This document shows positions 48,164 to 57,303 of a stretch of DNA of 64,000 nt, in pieces (position 1 is the stretch's first letter; every line of letters begins with the position of its first letter). A program made the translations under genes and the position numbers. Origin of the DNA: Cupriavidus sp. BIS7 (GTDB taxonomy: Bacteria; Pseudomonadota; Gammaproteobacteria; Burkholderiales; Burkholderiaceae); assembly GCF_000292345.1 (NCBI RefSeq), contig NZ_ALOU01000071.1, forward strand, positions 1 to 64,000, written 5' to 3'. The notes under the pieces are model-generated. The model was not told the DNA's origin. It searched no databases and was given only the letters and a program-made list of their open reading frames with translations.

Positions 48164-49036
48164 TCACACGCTGTGTTCGCGGAACCAGTCCAGACAGCGC
48201 TGCCAGCCGTCCTTTGCAGCAGACTCCACATAGCTGGACCGATAGTCGGCGTTGAACGCATGCCCCGCTTCCGGGTAGACGACGAACTGCGACGCCTTGG
48301 CACTCGGGTCCGATGACGCCGCCAGCGCGGATTTCATCCGTGCCACCTGCTCCTGCGTGATGCCAGTGTCCTTGCCGCCGTACAGGCCCAGCACAGGTGC
48401 GTCGAGATCGTTGACGATATCGACCGGATTGCGCGGCTTGAGCGCCGAGGGCTCGCCCACAAGCTGGCCGTACCACGCGACACCGGCCTTCACGCGCTTG
48501 CTGTGCGCCGAGTAAAGCCAGGTGATGCGGCCGCCCCAGCAGAAACCGGTGACGGCCAGACGGTTCAGGTCGCCGCCGTGATTGCCGGCCCATGCCACGC
48601 AGGCGTCGAGATCGCCCATGACCTGCGCATCCGGCACCTTCTGGATGATGTTGGCCTGCAATTCCTGAATCGTCCCATAACTGCTCGGGTCTCCCTGGCG
48701 GGCAAACAACTCGGGAGCAATGGCCAGATAGCCGAGCTTGGCAAAGCGGCGGCAGATATCGGCGATGTGCTCATGCACGCCGAATATCTCACTGATTACG
48801 AGCACCACGGGCAGGTTTGTCTTGCCCTGGGGCTGGGCGCGATAGACAGGCATCTTGAAGCCGTTCGACTCGATCGTGACCTCACCGGCGGTCAGGCCGT
48901 TGAAATCGGTCTTGATGGTCGCGGCGGTCACCGGCAGCACGGCGGCGGCGAAGGCCGACCCGAGTGCGGTCTTGACGAAACTGCGGCGGTCAAACTTCTG
49001 ACCGGGTACGAGGCTTTCGACTTCGGGCTTCAGCAA
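48164..49036 (-). CDS. Dienelactone hydrolase-family protein, Tat-exported
   Basis: A 290-residue alpha/beta-hydrolase. The catalytic triad is Cys166 (GFCWGG), Asp223 (YGGKDTG) and His259 (AGHAF), the Cys form typical of dienelactone hydrolases. The N-terminus has a twin-arginine signal (DRRSFVKTALGSAFAAAVLP), so the enzyme is expected in the periplasm. The start is TTG 49036, supported by AAGGAG six bases upstream. The natural substrate is unknown. A long palindrome (49062–49173) lies upstream. Confidence 0.9.
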   Translation of the reverse strand: MLKPEVESLVPGQKFDRRSFVKTALGSAFAAAVLPVTAATIKTDFNGLTAGEVTIESNGFKMPVYRAQPQGKTNLPVVLVISEIFGVHEHIADICRRFAKLGYLAIAPELFARQGDPSSYGTIQELQANIIQKVPDAQVMGDLDACVAWAGNHGGDLNRLAVTGFCWGGRITWLYSAHSKRVKAGVAWYGQLVGEPSALKPRNPVDIVNDLDAPVLGLYGGKDTGITQEQVARMKSALAASSDPSAKASQFVVYPEAGHAFNADYRSSYVESAAKDGWQRCLDWFREHSV

Positions 49037-49061
49037 GGCGGTCTCCTTGATTTTGTAATGG

Positions 49062-49173
49062 AGGCTGTTTCAGGATGAAGCGAAGCGGTTCTGGCTAGGC
49101 GCGGGGCCGCAGACAGTACAAGTGGTACTGGCCGAGGCCCCGCAACGACGCCAGAATCATTCTGAAACGGCCT
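49062..49173. repeat. 112-bp imperfect palindromic element
   Basis: The two ends pair as AGGCTGTTTCAGGATGA with TCATTCTGAAACGGCCT (a few mismatches). Inner arms GGTTCTGGC / GCCAGAATC and GCGGGGCC / GGCCCCGC follow, and the centre is AGTAC-AAGT-GGTACT. The whole can fold into one long hairpin. It sits between ndh and the dienelactone hydrolase gene. Its size and structure suggest a dispersed intergenic palindrome or small non-autonomous mobile element. Confidence 0.6.
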
Positions 49174-49258
49174 GCAAGTGACGCAGACATCGCCGCCAAT
49201 TCTAGCAATCTCCAGAAAACCGGGCCGGCAGTGCCCTGCCGGCCCGCCACTGACAGGC

Positions 49259-50662
49259 TTAGTGCAGCTTCACGCGTGGGCTGGTCTTGCTGCGCAGCCA
49301 GTGCGTCACGGTGTCCAGGCCCATGCCAATCGCGCCATGCAGCGCCAGCACGTGCATCCGGTACAGCGACGTGTACATGAAGCGCGCAAACAGCCCTTCG
49401 ATAAACATCGAGCCGCCGATCAGCCCGCCCATCAGGCTGCCCACGGCACTGAAGTGGCCCAGGGACACCAGCGAACCAAAGTCCTTGAAGCCGAACTTCG
49501 GCAGCGGCTTGCCAGCCAGGCGCGCGCGAATTGCATCGTAGAGGAACGTGGCCTGCTGATGCGCGGCCTGGGCACGCGGCGGCACCGTGGTCTGCTTCTC
49601 CGGCCAGGGAGCGGCCGCGCAGTCACCGAAAGCAAAAATATCGGAGTCGGTCTCGGTCTGGAGCGTGGGGCCCACCAAGATCTGGCCCATCTTGCTGACC
49701 GGCAGACCCAGCGTGCGCAACACCCCGGGCGCGGTGATACCGGCAGCCCACACCGTCAGATCGGCGTCGATGTGCCTGCCGCTGGCTGTAAGCACGGCAT
49801 CACGGGTGACTTCCGTCACGCGCTCCGACGTGAACACGTCGACATCGAGCTTGCGCAGCAGCTTGGTGGTCTCTACCGATACCCGCTCGGACAGCGCCGG
49901 GAGGATTCGTGGGCCGGCTTCGACGATGTGGATGCGCACGTCTCGGCGCGGATCAAGCTGGTGCAGCCCGTAAGCATTCAGCACGTGGGCGGTGTTACGC
50001 AGTTCGGCCGACAGTTCGACGCCCGTGGCGCCAGCGCCGATGATCGCCACATCAACGCGCGGACGGCCATCCTCGCCCACACGCCCGCGGCCATTCTGCG
50101 CGCGCACGCATGCCGCGATCAGCTTGCGGCGGAAGCGTTCGGCCTGATCGACGGTATCGAGTGCGATGGCGTGCTCCGCCGCGCCCGGTACGTTGAAGAA
50201 GTGCGTGATGCAGCCGATGGCGAGCACGAGCGTGTCATACGGCAGTTCGCGCGCGGGCAACAGTTCCGCGCCGTCCTGGTCGAGGCACGCGGCCACCTGG
50301 ATGACCTTGCGCTCCCGGTCGATGCCGGTCAGTTCGCCCTGCTGGAACTCGAAGTAGTGCCAGCGTGCCTGCGCCACATATTCGAGTTGGTGGGTGTTGG
50401 GGTCCATGCTGCCGGCTGCCACTTCGTGCAGCAGCGGCTTCCAGATGTGCGTGGGCGAGCGGTCGACCAGCGTTACCTGTGCCGTGCCGGGCTTGCCCAG
50501 CTTGTCGCCAAGGCGCGTGACCAGCTCAAGCCCGCCGGCCCCGCCACCGACAACGATGATGCGGTGGGCCTGATTGTCCGACCGCGGTGCCGTACCGGCC
50601 TGTGTAGTGCTGGTTGCCGCCTCCCTCTGCGCGCTTTCCTCTCTGTCGTATGCGTGACTCAT
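49259..50662 (-). CDS. ndh: Type II NADH dehydrogenase (NDH-2)
   Basis: A 467-residue FAD protein that oxidises NADH and reduces quinone without pumping protons. FAD motif RIIVVGGGAGGLELVTRL near residue 35, NAD motif VAIIGAGATGVELSAEL in the middle, and FAFGDCAAA near residue 350. The C-terminal part has hydrophobic and amphipathic segments (FMYTSLYRMHVLALHG) for membrane association. The N-terminal 30 residues are polar and variable. The start is ATG 50662. It is separated from the hydrolase gene by a 112-bp palindrome. Confidence 0.92.
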   Translation of the reverse strand: MSHAYDREESAQREAATSTTQAGTAPRSDNQAHRIIVVGGGAGGLELVTRLGDKLGKPGTAQVTLVDRSPTHIWKPLLHEVAAGSMDPNTHQLEYVAQARWHYFEFQQGELTGIDRERKVIQVAACLDQDGAELLPARELPYDTLVLAIGCITHFFNVPGAAEHAIALDTVDQAERFRRKLIAACVRAQNGRGRVGEDGRPRVDVAIIGAGATGVELSAELRNTAHVLNAYGLHQLDPRRDVRIHIVEAGPRILPALSERVSVETTKLLRKLDVDVFTSERVTEVTRDAVLTASGRHIDADLTVWAAGITAPGVLRTLGLPVSKMGQILVGPTLQTETDSDIFAFGDCAAAPWPEKQTTVPPRAQAAHQQATFLYDAIRARLAGKPLPKFGFKDFGSLVSLGHFSAVGSLMGGLIGGSMFIEGLFARFMYTSLYRMHVLALHGAIGMGLDTVTHWLRSKTSPRVKLH

Positions 50663-50930
50663 GGTCTACCCGATGTTTTCAATTTGAAAACCGGCAGGCC
50701 TCGTCGGCGATCTTTGTGTTGTCGTCTTGCGCCGCGAAACCGATGTTCTTGCGATGTGTCTTGATGTGCCGCAAATGCAGGCGTTTCTGCCAGTGTGCTG
50801 CAGAGCAGCACAACTGGCAAGCCTTCCGCAGTTGCTTCAATCAGTACTCTTATGCATACATCGGCATCGCACGGAAGACAGCCACGGTGGGCTGTCAGTG
50901 AGCGGCCATCAGTGGGCCGTCAGTGGGCTG
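50663..50930. other. Intergenic region ndh / polA with short tandem repeats
   Basis: 268 bp. It holds the ndh promoter region and, next to the polA stop, a run of related 11–14-base units (see the repeat at 50887–50937). No gene is seen. Confidence 0.4.
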
Positions 50931-50937
50931 TCAGTGC
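50887..50937. repeat. Degenerate tandem repeat at the polA 3' end
   Basis: Four or five units of the type GTGGGCTGTCA / GTGGGCCGTCA, one with an insertion, run directly into the polA stop region. Probably generated by slippage; function unknown. Confidence 0.6.
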
Positions 50938-53735
50938 GCTTCTTCCCAGTTAGCGCCACTGCCCACTTCGGCCACCAGCGGCACCTTGAGGCTGGCCACC
51001 GAGCACATCAGTTCGGGCAGTTTGGTCTTGACCAGTTCGAATTCGGCTTGCGGCACCTCGAGCACCAGTTCGTCATGCACCTGCATGATCTGGCGCGTAC
51101 CGAGCTTCCCGGCCTCGATCCAGTCCTGCACGGCAATCATCGAGAGCTTGATCAGGTCGGCGGCCGTGCCCTGCATCGGTGCGTTGATGGCCGCACGCTC
51201 TGCGGCCTGCCGGCGCGGGCCGTTACCGCCGTTGATGTCCGGCAGCCACAGACGGCGACCAAACACGGTTTCGACATAGCCCTGCTCGCGCGCCGTCTGG
51301 CGCGTCTGCTCCATGTAGTGGGCCACGCCCGGGTAACGCATGAAGTAGCGGTCGATGTAGTGTTTGGCCGCCTCGCGCTCGATGCCAAGATTGCTGGCCA
51401 GACCGAATGCGCTCATGCCATAGATCAGGCCGAAGTTGATCACCTTGGCATAGCGGCGCTGCTCGCTGTTCACCGCCTCGCGCTCCACGCCGAAGATCTC
51501 CCCGGCCGTCGCTCGGTGGATGTCCTCGCCATTTGCAAACGCGCGCAGCAGGTTCTCGTCACCCGAGATATGCGCCATGATGCGCAGTTCGATCTGCGAA
51601 TAGTCTGCCGAGACAATCACGTTGCCCGGCGCGGCAATGAACGCTTCACGAATGCGGCGCCCTTCCTCGGTACGCACCGGAATGTTCTGCAGGTTCGGAT
51701 CGGTCGATGCCAGGCGGCCAGTCACAGCGGTGGCCTGGCCGTAGCTCGTGTGCACGCGTCCGGTGTTTGGGTTGACCATCTTCGGCAGCTTGTCCGTATA
51801 GGTCGACTTCAGCTTGGACAGGCCACGATAATCCAGCAGCAGCTTCGGCAGCGGATAGTCCTCCGCCAGCTTCTGCAGCACCTCCTCGTCGGTCGACGGC
51901 GCGCCGCTCGCGGTCTTCTTGACCACCGGCAGCTTCATCTGGCCGAACAGGATCTCGCCGATCTGCTTCGGCGAGCCCAGGTTGAACGGCTGGCCCGCTG
52001 CCTCGTGCGCGGCGCGCTCCGTTTCCATCATGCGCTGCCCAAGCTCGGCGCTCTGCGTCGCCAGGCGCTCCGCATCGATCAGCACGCCGTTGCGCTCGAT
52101 CTTCTGCAGCACCACCGAGACCGGAATCTCGATCTGCTCGTAGACGTACTTCAGGCCCTCGGCTTCCTCAAGCCTGGGCAGCATCTTGCGGTGCAGGCGC
52201 AGCGTCACATCCGCATCTTCTGCCGCGTACTCGGTGGCACGCTGCAGGTCGATCTGGTCGAAGCCGATCTGGCTGGCACCCTTGCCGCAGACCTCTTCGT
52301 ACGTGATCGTCTTCAGGCTCAGCAGGCGCTCGGCCAGGCTATCCATGCCGTGATTGCGGTGCGATGCCAGCACGTAGCTTTCGAGCATCGTGTCGTGCGT
52401 CACGCCACGCAGCGATACGCCGTGGTTGGCAAACACGTGCACGTCGTACTTCAGGTGCTGGCCGAGCTTCGGCCGCGATGGATCTTCGAGCCATGCACGC
52501 ATCCGCTCCAGCACGGACTCGCGAGAGAGCTGGCCATGATTTTCCAGGCCTGCGACGTCGGGGCCGCGATGCGCCACCGGGATATAGGCCGCCTCGCCCG
52601 GTTCGACGGAAACCGAAATGCCGACCAGTTGCGCCTGCATCGGATCAAGCGAGGTCGTCTCCGTGTCGATGGCAACGAGCGGCGCGTCGACCAGCTTCTG
52701 CATCCACTCGTCCAGCGCCGCTTCGGTCGTCACGGTCTCGTACCGGATCTCGGCCGGCGGCAAGTCTTCGGCAGGCGCCTCCTCGTGCGCGGGGGCATCG
52801 AACAACCCGCCCTGCGCCGGCGCAGGCTTTGGCGCGGCGCGCGCGGCGGCGCGTGCATTCGGCAGCGATTCACCGGATGCCTCGCGCAGCCACGTCTTGA
52901 AGCCATAGCGCTGGAAGAACGCAATCAGCTTTTCCTTGTCCTCGCCAAGGCCGTGCAACGCGTGGAAATCGGCCACCGCCCCGCTCAGGTCGCAATCGGT
53001 CTTGACCGTGACCAGCTCGCGCGCACGCGGCAGCCACTCGAGCGTGTTACGCAGGTTCTCGCCGACCACGCCCTTGATCTTGTCGGCATTGGTCATGATG
53101 TCGTCGAGCGTGCCGTACTCCGTCAGCCATTTGACCGCGGTCTTCGGGCCAACCTTCGGTACGCCGGGCACGTTGTCCACCGCGTCACCGATCAACGACA
53201 GATAGTCGACAATGCGTTCGGGCGGCACGCCGAACTTCGTCTGCACGCCGGGCGGGTCAAGGACTTCGCCGCTCATCGTGTTGACCAGCGTGACGGTTCC
53301 ATTGACAAGCTGCGCCAGATCCTTGTCGCCGGTGGAAACCACGGTGTTCACGCCCTGGCCCGTAGCCTGGAGCGCCAGCGTGCCGATCACGTCGTCCGCT
53401 TCCACGCCCTCCACGACCACGATCGGCCAGCCCAGCGCGCGCACGGCTTCGTGGATCGGCTCGATCTGCCTGGCAAGGTCCTCGGGCATCGACGGTCGAT
53501 GCTCCTTGTATGCCGGATAGAGATCATCGCGGAACGTCTTGCCCTTGGCGTCGAACACGCAGGCGATATACTGTGCCGGGTAATCGTTGCGCAGCTTGCG
53601 CAACATGTTGATCATGCCGTAGATTGCCCCTGTGGGCAGACCTTCGCCATTCCTCAGGTCCGGCAGAGCGTGATACGCGCGATATAGATAGCTCGACCCA
53701 TCGACGAGCAAGAGTGTTTTTGGACTATCCGACAT
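50931..53735 (-). CDS. polA: DNA polymerase I
   Basis: A 934-residue polymerase. The N-terminal 5'-3' exonuclease begins TLLLVDGSSYLYRAYHAL. The 3'-5' exonuclease domain shows VAIDTETTSLDPMQAQL. The polymerase domain has VSADYSQIELRIMAHIS (motif A), RRYAKVINFGLIYGMSAFGLA (motif B) and MQVHDELVLEV (motif C). A Pro/Ala-rich linker joins the exonucleases near residue 310. The start is taken as ATG 53735 (MSDSPKT); ATG 53741 is two codons upstream and its codon overlaps the nominal start of the divergent LOG gene. polA, DUF2782 and thrB form a block also seen in Pseudomonas. Confidence 0.97.
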   Translation of the reverse strand: MSDSPKTLLLVDGSSYLYRAYHALPDLRNGEGLPTGAIYGMINMLRKLRNDYPAQYIACVFDAKGKTFRDDLYPAYKEHRPSMPEDLARQIEPIHEAVRALGWPIVVVEGVEADDVIGTLALQATGQGVNTVVSTGDKDLAQLVNGTVTLVNTMSGEVLDPPGVQTKFGVPPERIVDYLSLIGDAVDNVPGVPKVGPKTAVKWLTEYGTLDDIMTNADKIKGVVGENLRNTLEWLPRARELVTVKTDCDLSGAVADFHALHGLGEDKEKLIAFFQRYGFKTWLREASGESLPNARAAARAAPKPAPAQGGLFDAPAHEEAPAEDLPPAEIRYETVTTEAALDEWMQKLVDAPLVAIDTETTSLDPMQAQLVGISVSVEPGEAAYIPVAHRGPDVAGLENHGQLSRESVLERMRAWLEDPSRPKLGQHLKYDVHVFANHGVSLRGVTHDTMLESYVLASHRNHGMDSLAERLLSLKTITYEEVCGKGASQIGFDQIDLQRATEYAAEDADVTLRLHRKMLPRLEEAEGLKYVYEQIEIPVSVVLQKIERNGVLIDAERLATQSAELGQRMMETERAAHEAAGQPFNLGSPKQIGEILFGQMKLPVVKKTASGAPSTDEEVLQKLAEDYPLPKLLLDYRGLSKLKSTYTDKLPKMVNPNTGRVHTSYGQATAVTGRLASTDPNLQNIPVRTEEGRRIREAFIAAPGNVIVSADYSQIELRIMAHISGDENLLRAFANGEDIHRATAGEIFGVEREAVNSEQRRYAKVINFGLIYGMSAFGLASNLGIEREAAKHYIDRYFMRYPGVAHYMEQTRQTAREQGYVETVFGRRLWLPDINGGNGPRRQAAERAAINAPMQGTAADLIKLSMIAVQDWIEAGKLGTRQIMQVHDELVLEVPQAEFELVKTKLPELMCSVASLKVPLVAEVGSGANWEEAH

Positions 53736-53739
53736 TCCC

Positions 53740-54687
53740 ATGGACTCTAAATTGACTGGTGCCCCCGCAGGCGGTGCTGACGCCGCCCCCCTTGCCGATA
53801 CGGATGTTGCTGATATTTCCGGTGACACGGTGAATCCGCGGCCCGAGAAAGCCGCCGCTCATGCTGCCGCCATCGCCGCCAAGGCCGATGCCGCTGCGGC
53901 TGGCAAGAACCCCGAAGCGCAGGAAGCTGCCGCTCGTGCTGCGGCGGCGCGCGCAAATCCGCGCAAGATGATCCCGAGCCTGCGTGCGCTGGCCGATGAA
54001 GACCGCGCAACGGCCAAGAAGGCACGCGCCTCGTGGCAAATGTTCACGATTATGGCAGAGTTCATCGAGGCGACCGAGTACCTCTCGGAGATCCGCCCTG
54101 CCGTCTCGATCTATGGCAGCGCGCGCCTGCGGGAAGACTCCCCTTATTACCAGAAGACGATCGAGATCGCCCGGCTGTTCTCGGACGCCGGCTTCGCGGT
54201 CATCTCCGGCGGCGGCCCCGGCATCATGGAGGCCGCCAACAAAGGCGCGCACGCGGGCAAATCCGCCAGCGTCGGCCTGAACATCGAACTGCCGCACGAA
54301 CAGCAGGGCAATCCGTATCAGGACATTGCCATGCGGTTCCGCCACTTCTTCACGCGCAAGGTCACCTTCGTCAAGAACTCGGACGCATTCATCGTCATGC
54401 CGGGCGGCTTCGGCACGCTCGACGAACTGGCCGAAGTGCTGACGCTGGTACAAACCGGCAAGTCGCGTGCGGTGCCTGTGGTGATGTACGGCAGCCGCTT
54501 CTGGAAGGGGCTGCTCGACTGGTTCCGCTTCACGCTGCTGCCGATGGGCCTGATCGCCGAGCACGATCTTGACCTGATGAAGATCGTCGACGAGCCGCAG
54601 GAAGTGCTCGAGGCCGTCTATGAGTACTACGAGAAGCGCGGCGGCGACCACCCGATTCCGCCCAAGGAAGAAATGTTTTATCTGTAA
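53740..54687 (+). CDS. LOG-family protein (cytokinin riboside phosphoribohydrolase-like)
   Basis: A 315-residue LOG-family nucleotide hydrolase. Core motifs are AVISGGGPGIMEAANKGAH and IVMPGGFGTLDELAEVL, which contain the PGGxGTxxE active site. The first 75 residues are Ala-rich and low-complexity, so the true start may be later, for instance ATG 53968 (MIPSLRALADE). No good ribosome site is seen at either. The nominal ATG lies in CCATGG and overlaps the divergent polA ATG. The substrate is probably a nucleoside 5'-monophosphate. Confidence 0.85.
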   Translation: MDSKLTGAPAGGADAAPLADTDVADISGDTVNPRPEKAAAHAAAIAAKADAAAAGKNPEAQEAAARAAAARANPRKMIPSLRALADEDRATAKKARASWQMFTIMAEFIEATEYLSEIRPAVSIYGSARLREDSPYYQKTIEIARLFSDAGFAVISGGGPGIMEAANKGAHAGKSASVGLNIELPHEQQGNPYQDIAMRFRHFFTRKVTFVKNSDAFIVMPGGFGTLDELAEVLTLVQTGKSRAVPVVMYGSRFWKGLLDWFRFTLLPMGLIAEHDLDLMKIVDEPQEVLEAVYEYYEKRGGDHPIPPKEEMFYL

Positions 54688-54862
54688 GGCATGGCTTGCC
54701 GGCGGCGACACCGGCGGGTGGACACAAGGCCACGAGAGCGGCCCGGAAACGACAGGAATTGCTAGAATGGAAGCGTTTTCCTGCCAGACCCGGCGCCGCC
54801 GGGCAGCGCAGGTCCAATTCGCGCCGCGCGGGGCCGCCTGCCCGCGCGCACAGGAGCCCCAG

Positions 54863-55285
54863 ATGACTTCCCCTTCGCAACCGGGTGCCAGGCTTGCCGA
54901 TCTCCAGATGGCCATTGGACGCCATGGGTACCTGCTCGCGCTTGCCGCAACCGTGCTGGCGCTGACAGTGACCACCCATGCCGCGGCTCAGGGCAACTCG
55001 GAGAGCAGCAACGCGCTGACTCAGCAGGAGCTGAATCAGATCAACAACCAGCCGATCACCAAGGCTTCCAAGAGCGAGCTGAACAAGCCCCGGGAGCCGA
55101 GCTTCGTGCTGCGCGAGCGTGATGGCACGCAGGTCACCGAGTACCGCAACAAGGGGCGGGCCACCGATATCCAGGTACAGTCCGGCTTCGGCACCAAGTA
55201 TGAAATGAGCAAGCCCGAAGACAGTTCGCCCGCGATTCGTGACCACGACGTGAATCGTGTTCCGTCGGTCAACCTGAAGTTCTGA
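54863..55285 (+). CDS. DUF2782-family exported protein
   Basis: A 140-residue protein with a predicted membrane or signal segment (LLALAATVLALTVTTHAAAQ) and a C-terminal small beta domain with FVLRERDGTQVTEYRNKGRATDIQVQSGFGTKYEM (about residues 80–114). From memory this matches DUF2782, whose gene lies between polA and thrB in Pseudomonas, as it does here. ATG 54863 has CAGGAG seven bases upstream. The function is unknown; the signal segment places it in the periplasm or membrane. Confidence 0.8.
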   Translation: MTSPSQPGARLADLQMAIGRHGYLLALAATVLALTVTTHAAAQGNSESSNALTQQELNQINNQPITKASKSELNKPREPSFVLRERDGTQVTEYRNKGRATDIQVQSGFGTKYEMSKPEDSSPAIRDHDVNRVPSVNLKF

Positions 55286-55338
55286 CCGGCGCGTATTACC
55301 CAGATTTACCCAGTTAGTCTTTTCACCCACGATCCTCG

Positions 55339-55355
55339 CCGGGCATGGTGCCCGG
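55339..55355. other. Hairpin between DUF2782 gene and thrB
   Basis: CCGGGCA and TGCCCGG form a 7-bp stem around TGG, without a T-run. It is probably an RNA structure in the thrB leader or a weak pause site. Confidence 0.35.
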
Positions 55356-55456
55356 TGAAGGTCGCGCCGGCCCTCCGGCAGTGATGCCGCGGCGGCAGAC
55401 CGCCATTGCCATCCGCCTTCGGTCTGTCGCGTTCCGATTCGCACCAACAAAACAGT

Positions 55457-56443
55457 ATGGCCGTTTTCACCACGGTCTCGCAGGACGAGATCGCCCGCTG
55501 GCTGCTTGACTACGACCTTGGCGAAGTGCGCGCGCTGCGCGGCATCGCCTCGGGCATCGAGAACAGCAATTTCTTTCTGACCATGGAGCAGGACGGCGTC
55601 ACGCACGAGTACGTGCTGACGATCTTCGAGCGGTTGCGCTTCGAGCAATTGCCGTACTACCTGCACCTGATGGACCATCTGGCACGCCATGACATCAGCG
55701 TGCCCGCACCGATGCCCGCCCGCGACGGCGAGATCCTGCGCGAGCTGAAGGGCAAGCCGGCGACCATCGTCACGCGCCTGCCTGGTGCCTCGCAACTGGC
55801 GCCGCAGGCCGATCATTGCGCCGAAGTCGGCACGATGCTCGCTCGCATGCACCTTGCCGGCCAGGACTATCCACGCAAGCAGCCGAACCTGCGCAGCCTG
55901 GCCTGGTGGCAGCAGACCGCGCCCGAGATCGCCCCGTTCCTCGATACCGCCCAGCGCAAGCTGTTGACCGACGAGATTGCGCATCAGACCGCGTTCTTCG
56001 GCAGCGGTGACTACGCCGCCCTGCAAGGCGGCCCCTGCCACTGCGACCTGTTCCGCGATAACGCACTGTTCGATACCGACGCGGCGGGCAAGCACCGGTT
56101 GGGCGGCTTCTTCGATTTCTACTTTGCCGGCAACGACAAATGGCTGTTTGACCTTGCCGTCACCGTCAACGACTGGTGCATCGACCTGCCGACCGGCGTG
56201 CTGGACCCCGTGCGTGCGCAGGCCATGCTGCGGGCTTATCATGCGGTCAGGCCCCTGACGGCCGTGGAGGCCGCGCACTGGCAGGACATGCTGCGCGCCG
56301 GCGCGCTGCGTTTCTGGGTTTCACGCCTGTGGGACTTCTACCTGCCGCGTGAGGCCGACATGCTCCAGCCGCACGATCCGACCCATTTCGAACGCATCCT
56401 GCGCCACCGCATCGACGACGCTGCAGCGCTCCCCTGGATCTGA
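55457..56443 (+). CDS. thrB: Homoserine kinase (ThrB, APH fold)
   Basis: A 328-residue kinase of the aminoglycoside-phosphotransferase fold, the class of homoserine kinase found in Pseudomonas and Burkholderiales rather than the GHMP type of E. coli. It has [13 protein letters not shown] (nucleotide region), the catalytic motif [12 protein letters not shown] (usually HGDLFRDN), and [18 protein letters not shown]. It phosphorylates homoserine for threonine synthesis. ATG 55457 is preferred; an upstream in-frame ATG adds 17 poorly conserved residues. A DUF2782 gene lies upstream and a membrane protein gene seven bases downstream. Confidence 0.93.
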   Translation: MAVFTTVSQDEIARWLLDYDLGEVRALRGIASGIENSNFFLTMEQDGVTHEYVLTIFERLRFEQLPYYLHLMDHLARHDISVPAPMPARDGEILRELKGKPATIVTRLPGASQLAPQADHCAEVGTMLARMHLAGQDYPRKQPNLRSLAWWQQTAPEIAPFLDTAQRKLLTDEIAHQTAFFGSGDYAALQGGPCHCDLFRDNALFDTDAAGKHRLGGFFDFYFAGNDKWLFDLAVTVNDWCIDLPTGVLDPVRAQAMLRAYHAVRPLTAVEAAHWQDMLRAGALRFWVSRLWDFYLPREADMLQPHDPTHFERILRHRIDDAAALPWI

Positions 56444-56449
56444 TTCCCC

Positions 56450-57253
56450 ATGCAACTACTGGAAGTTTCCGCCAAGGAAGGCTACGTCTGGTTCCGCCAG
56501 GGCATCTGGCTGTTCCGCAAGAATCCGCTTGCGTTCCTGATGCTGCTGTTCATCTATCTGCTGGCCGCGCAGCTGGCCGTCTTCGTGCCACTGTTCGGCA
56601 TCATCGCGCTGCTGGTCTTCACGCCGGGGCTGTCCGTTGGCGTGATGACCGCGTGCCGCGATGTCATTCAGAGCAAGCGCGTCCTGCCCACGGTGCTGGT
56701 GGCAGGCTTCCGCTCGAACGGCAAGCAGGCCACCCGCAACCTGCTGGTGCTGGGCGCCATCTATGCGGTGCTGGTATTCGCGCTGAGCTTCATTGCCACG
56801 GCCGCGGTTGATATCAGCGCGCTGGCGCCGATGGTACTCAAGGGCGAGGAGCCCTCCGGCGAGGCGATCCGTCAGCTGTATTACGCGCTGCTGATTGGCG
56901 CACTGCTGTACACGCCTGTGGCAATGATGTTCTGGTTCGCGCCGATGCTCTCGGCCTGGCACGGCGTGCCGCCCGTCAAGGCGCTCTTCTTCAGCTGGAC
57001 CGCCTGCTGGCGCAATCGCGGCGCGTTCTTCACGTACGCAATGTTGTTCGCTCTGCTGCTGGTGGCTGTGCCGCTGTTCCTGGAGGCGGTGTTTGCGTCG
57101 TTTGGCGGGGAGACCGTGCTGTCGTTCCTGATCACGCCGTACTCGCTGCTGATGCTGGCGATCCTCTACTGCTCGTTCTACGCCACGTACCGCGGCTGCT
57201 TCAATATCGTGCCGCCGGGGGAGACGGCGGATGACAGCGTAGCGCAGTCCTGA
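56450..57253 (+). CDS. BPSS1780-like integral membrane protein
   Basis: A 267-residue protein with about six hydrophobic segments. It starts MQLLEVSAKEGYVWFRQGIWLFRKNP and has the conserved GLSVGVMTACRDV and WFAPMLSAWHGVPPVKALFFSW. From memory this is the BPSS1780 family of Burkholderiales membrane proteins, with no known function. It starts seven bases after the thrB stop, so the two are probably co-transcribed. A perfect 17-bp palindrome ends the unit. Confidence 0.85.
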   Translation: MQLLEVSAKEGYVWFRQGIWLFRKNPLAFLMLLFIYLLAAQLAVFVPLFGIIALLVFTPGLSVGVMTACRDVIQSKRVLPTVLVAGFRSNGKQATRNLLVLGAIYAVLVFALSFIATAAVDISALAPMVLKGEEPSGEAIRQLYYALLIGALLYTPVAMMFWFAPMLSAWHGVPPVKALFFSWTACWRNRGAFFTYAMLFALLLVAVPLFLEAVFASFGGETVLSFLITPYSLLMLAILYCSFYATYRGCFNIVPPGETADDSVAQS

Positions 57254-57254
57254 T

Positions 57255-57296
57255 TTGTTGCTCCGCTCTCCTGCGTGCGGGAGAGCGGAGCAACAA
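57255..57296. terminator. Perfect 17-bp stem, bidirectional terminator
   Basis: TTGTTGCTCCGCTCTCC (57255–57271) pairs exactly with GGAGAGCGGAGCAACAA (57280–57296) around an 8-base loop. It lies between the convergent membrane protein and uvrD genes and belongs to the CTCTCCC palindrome family. Confidence 0.8.
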
Positions 57297-57303
57297 CCAA
57301 TCC

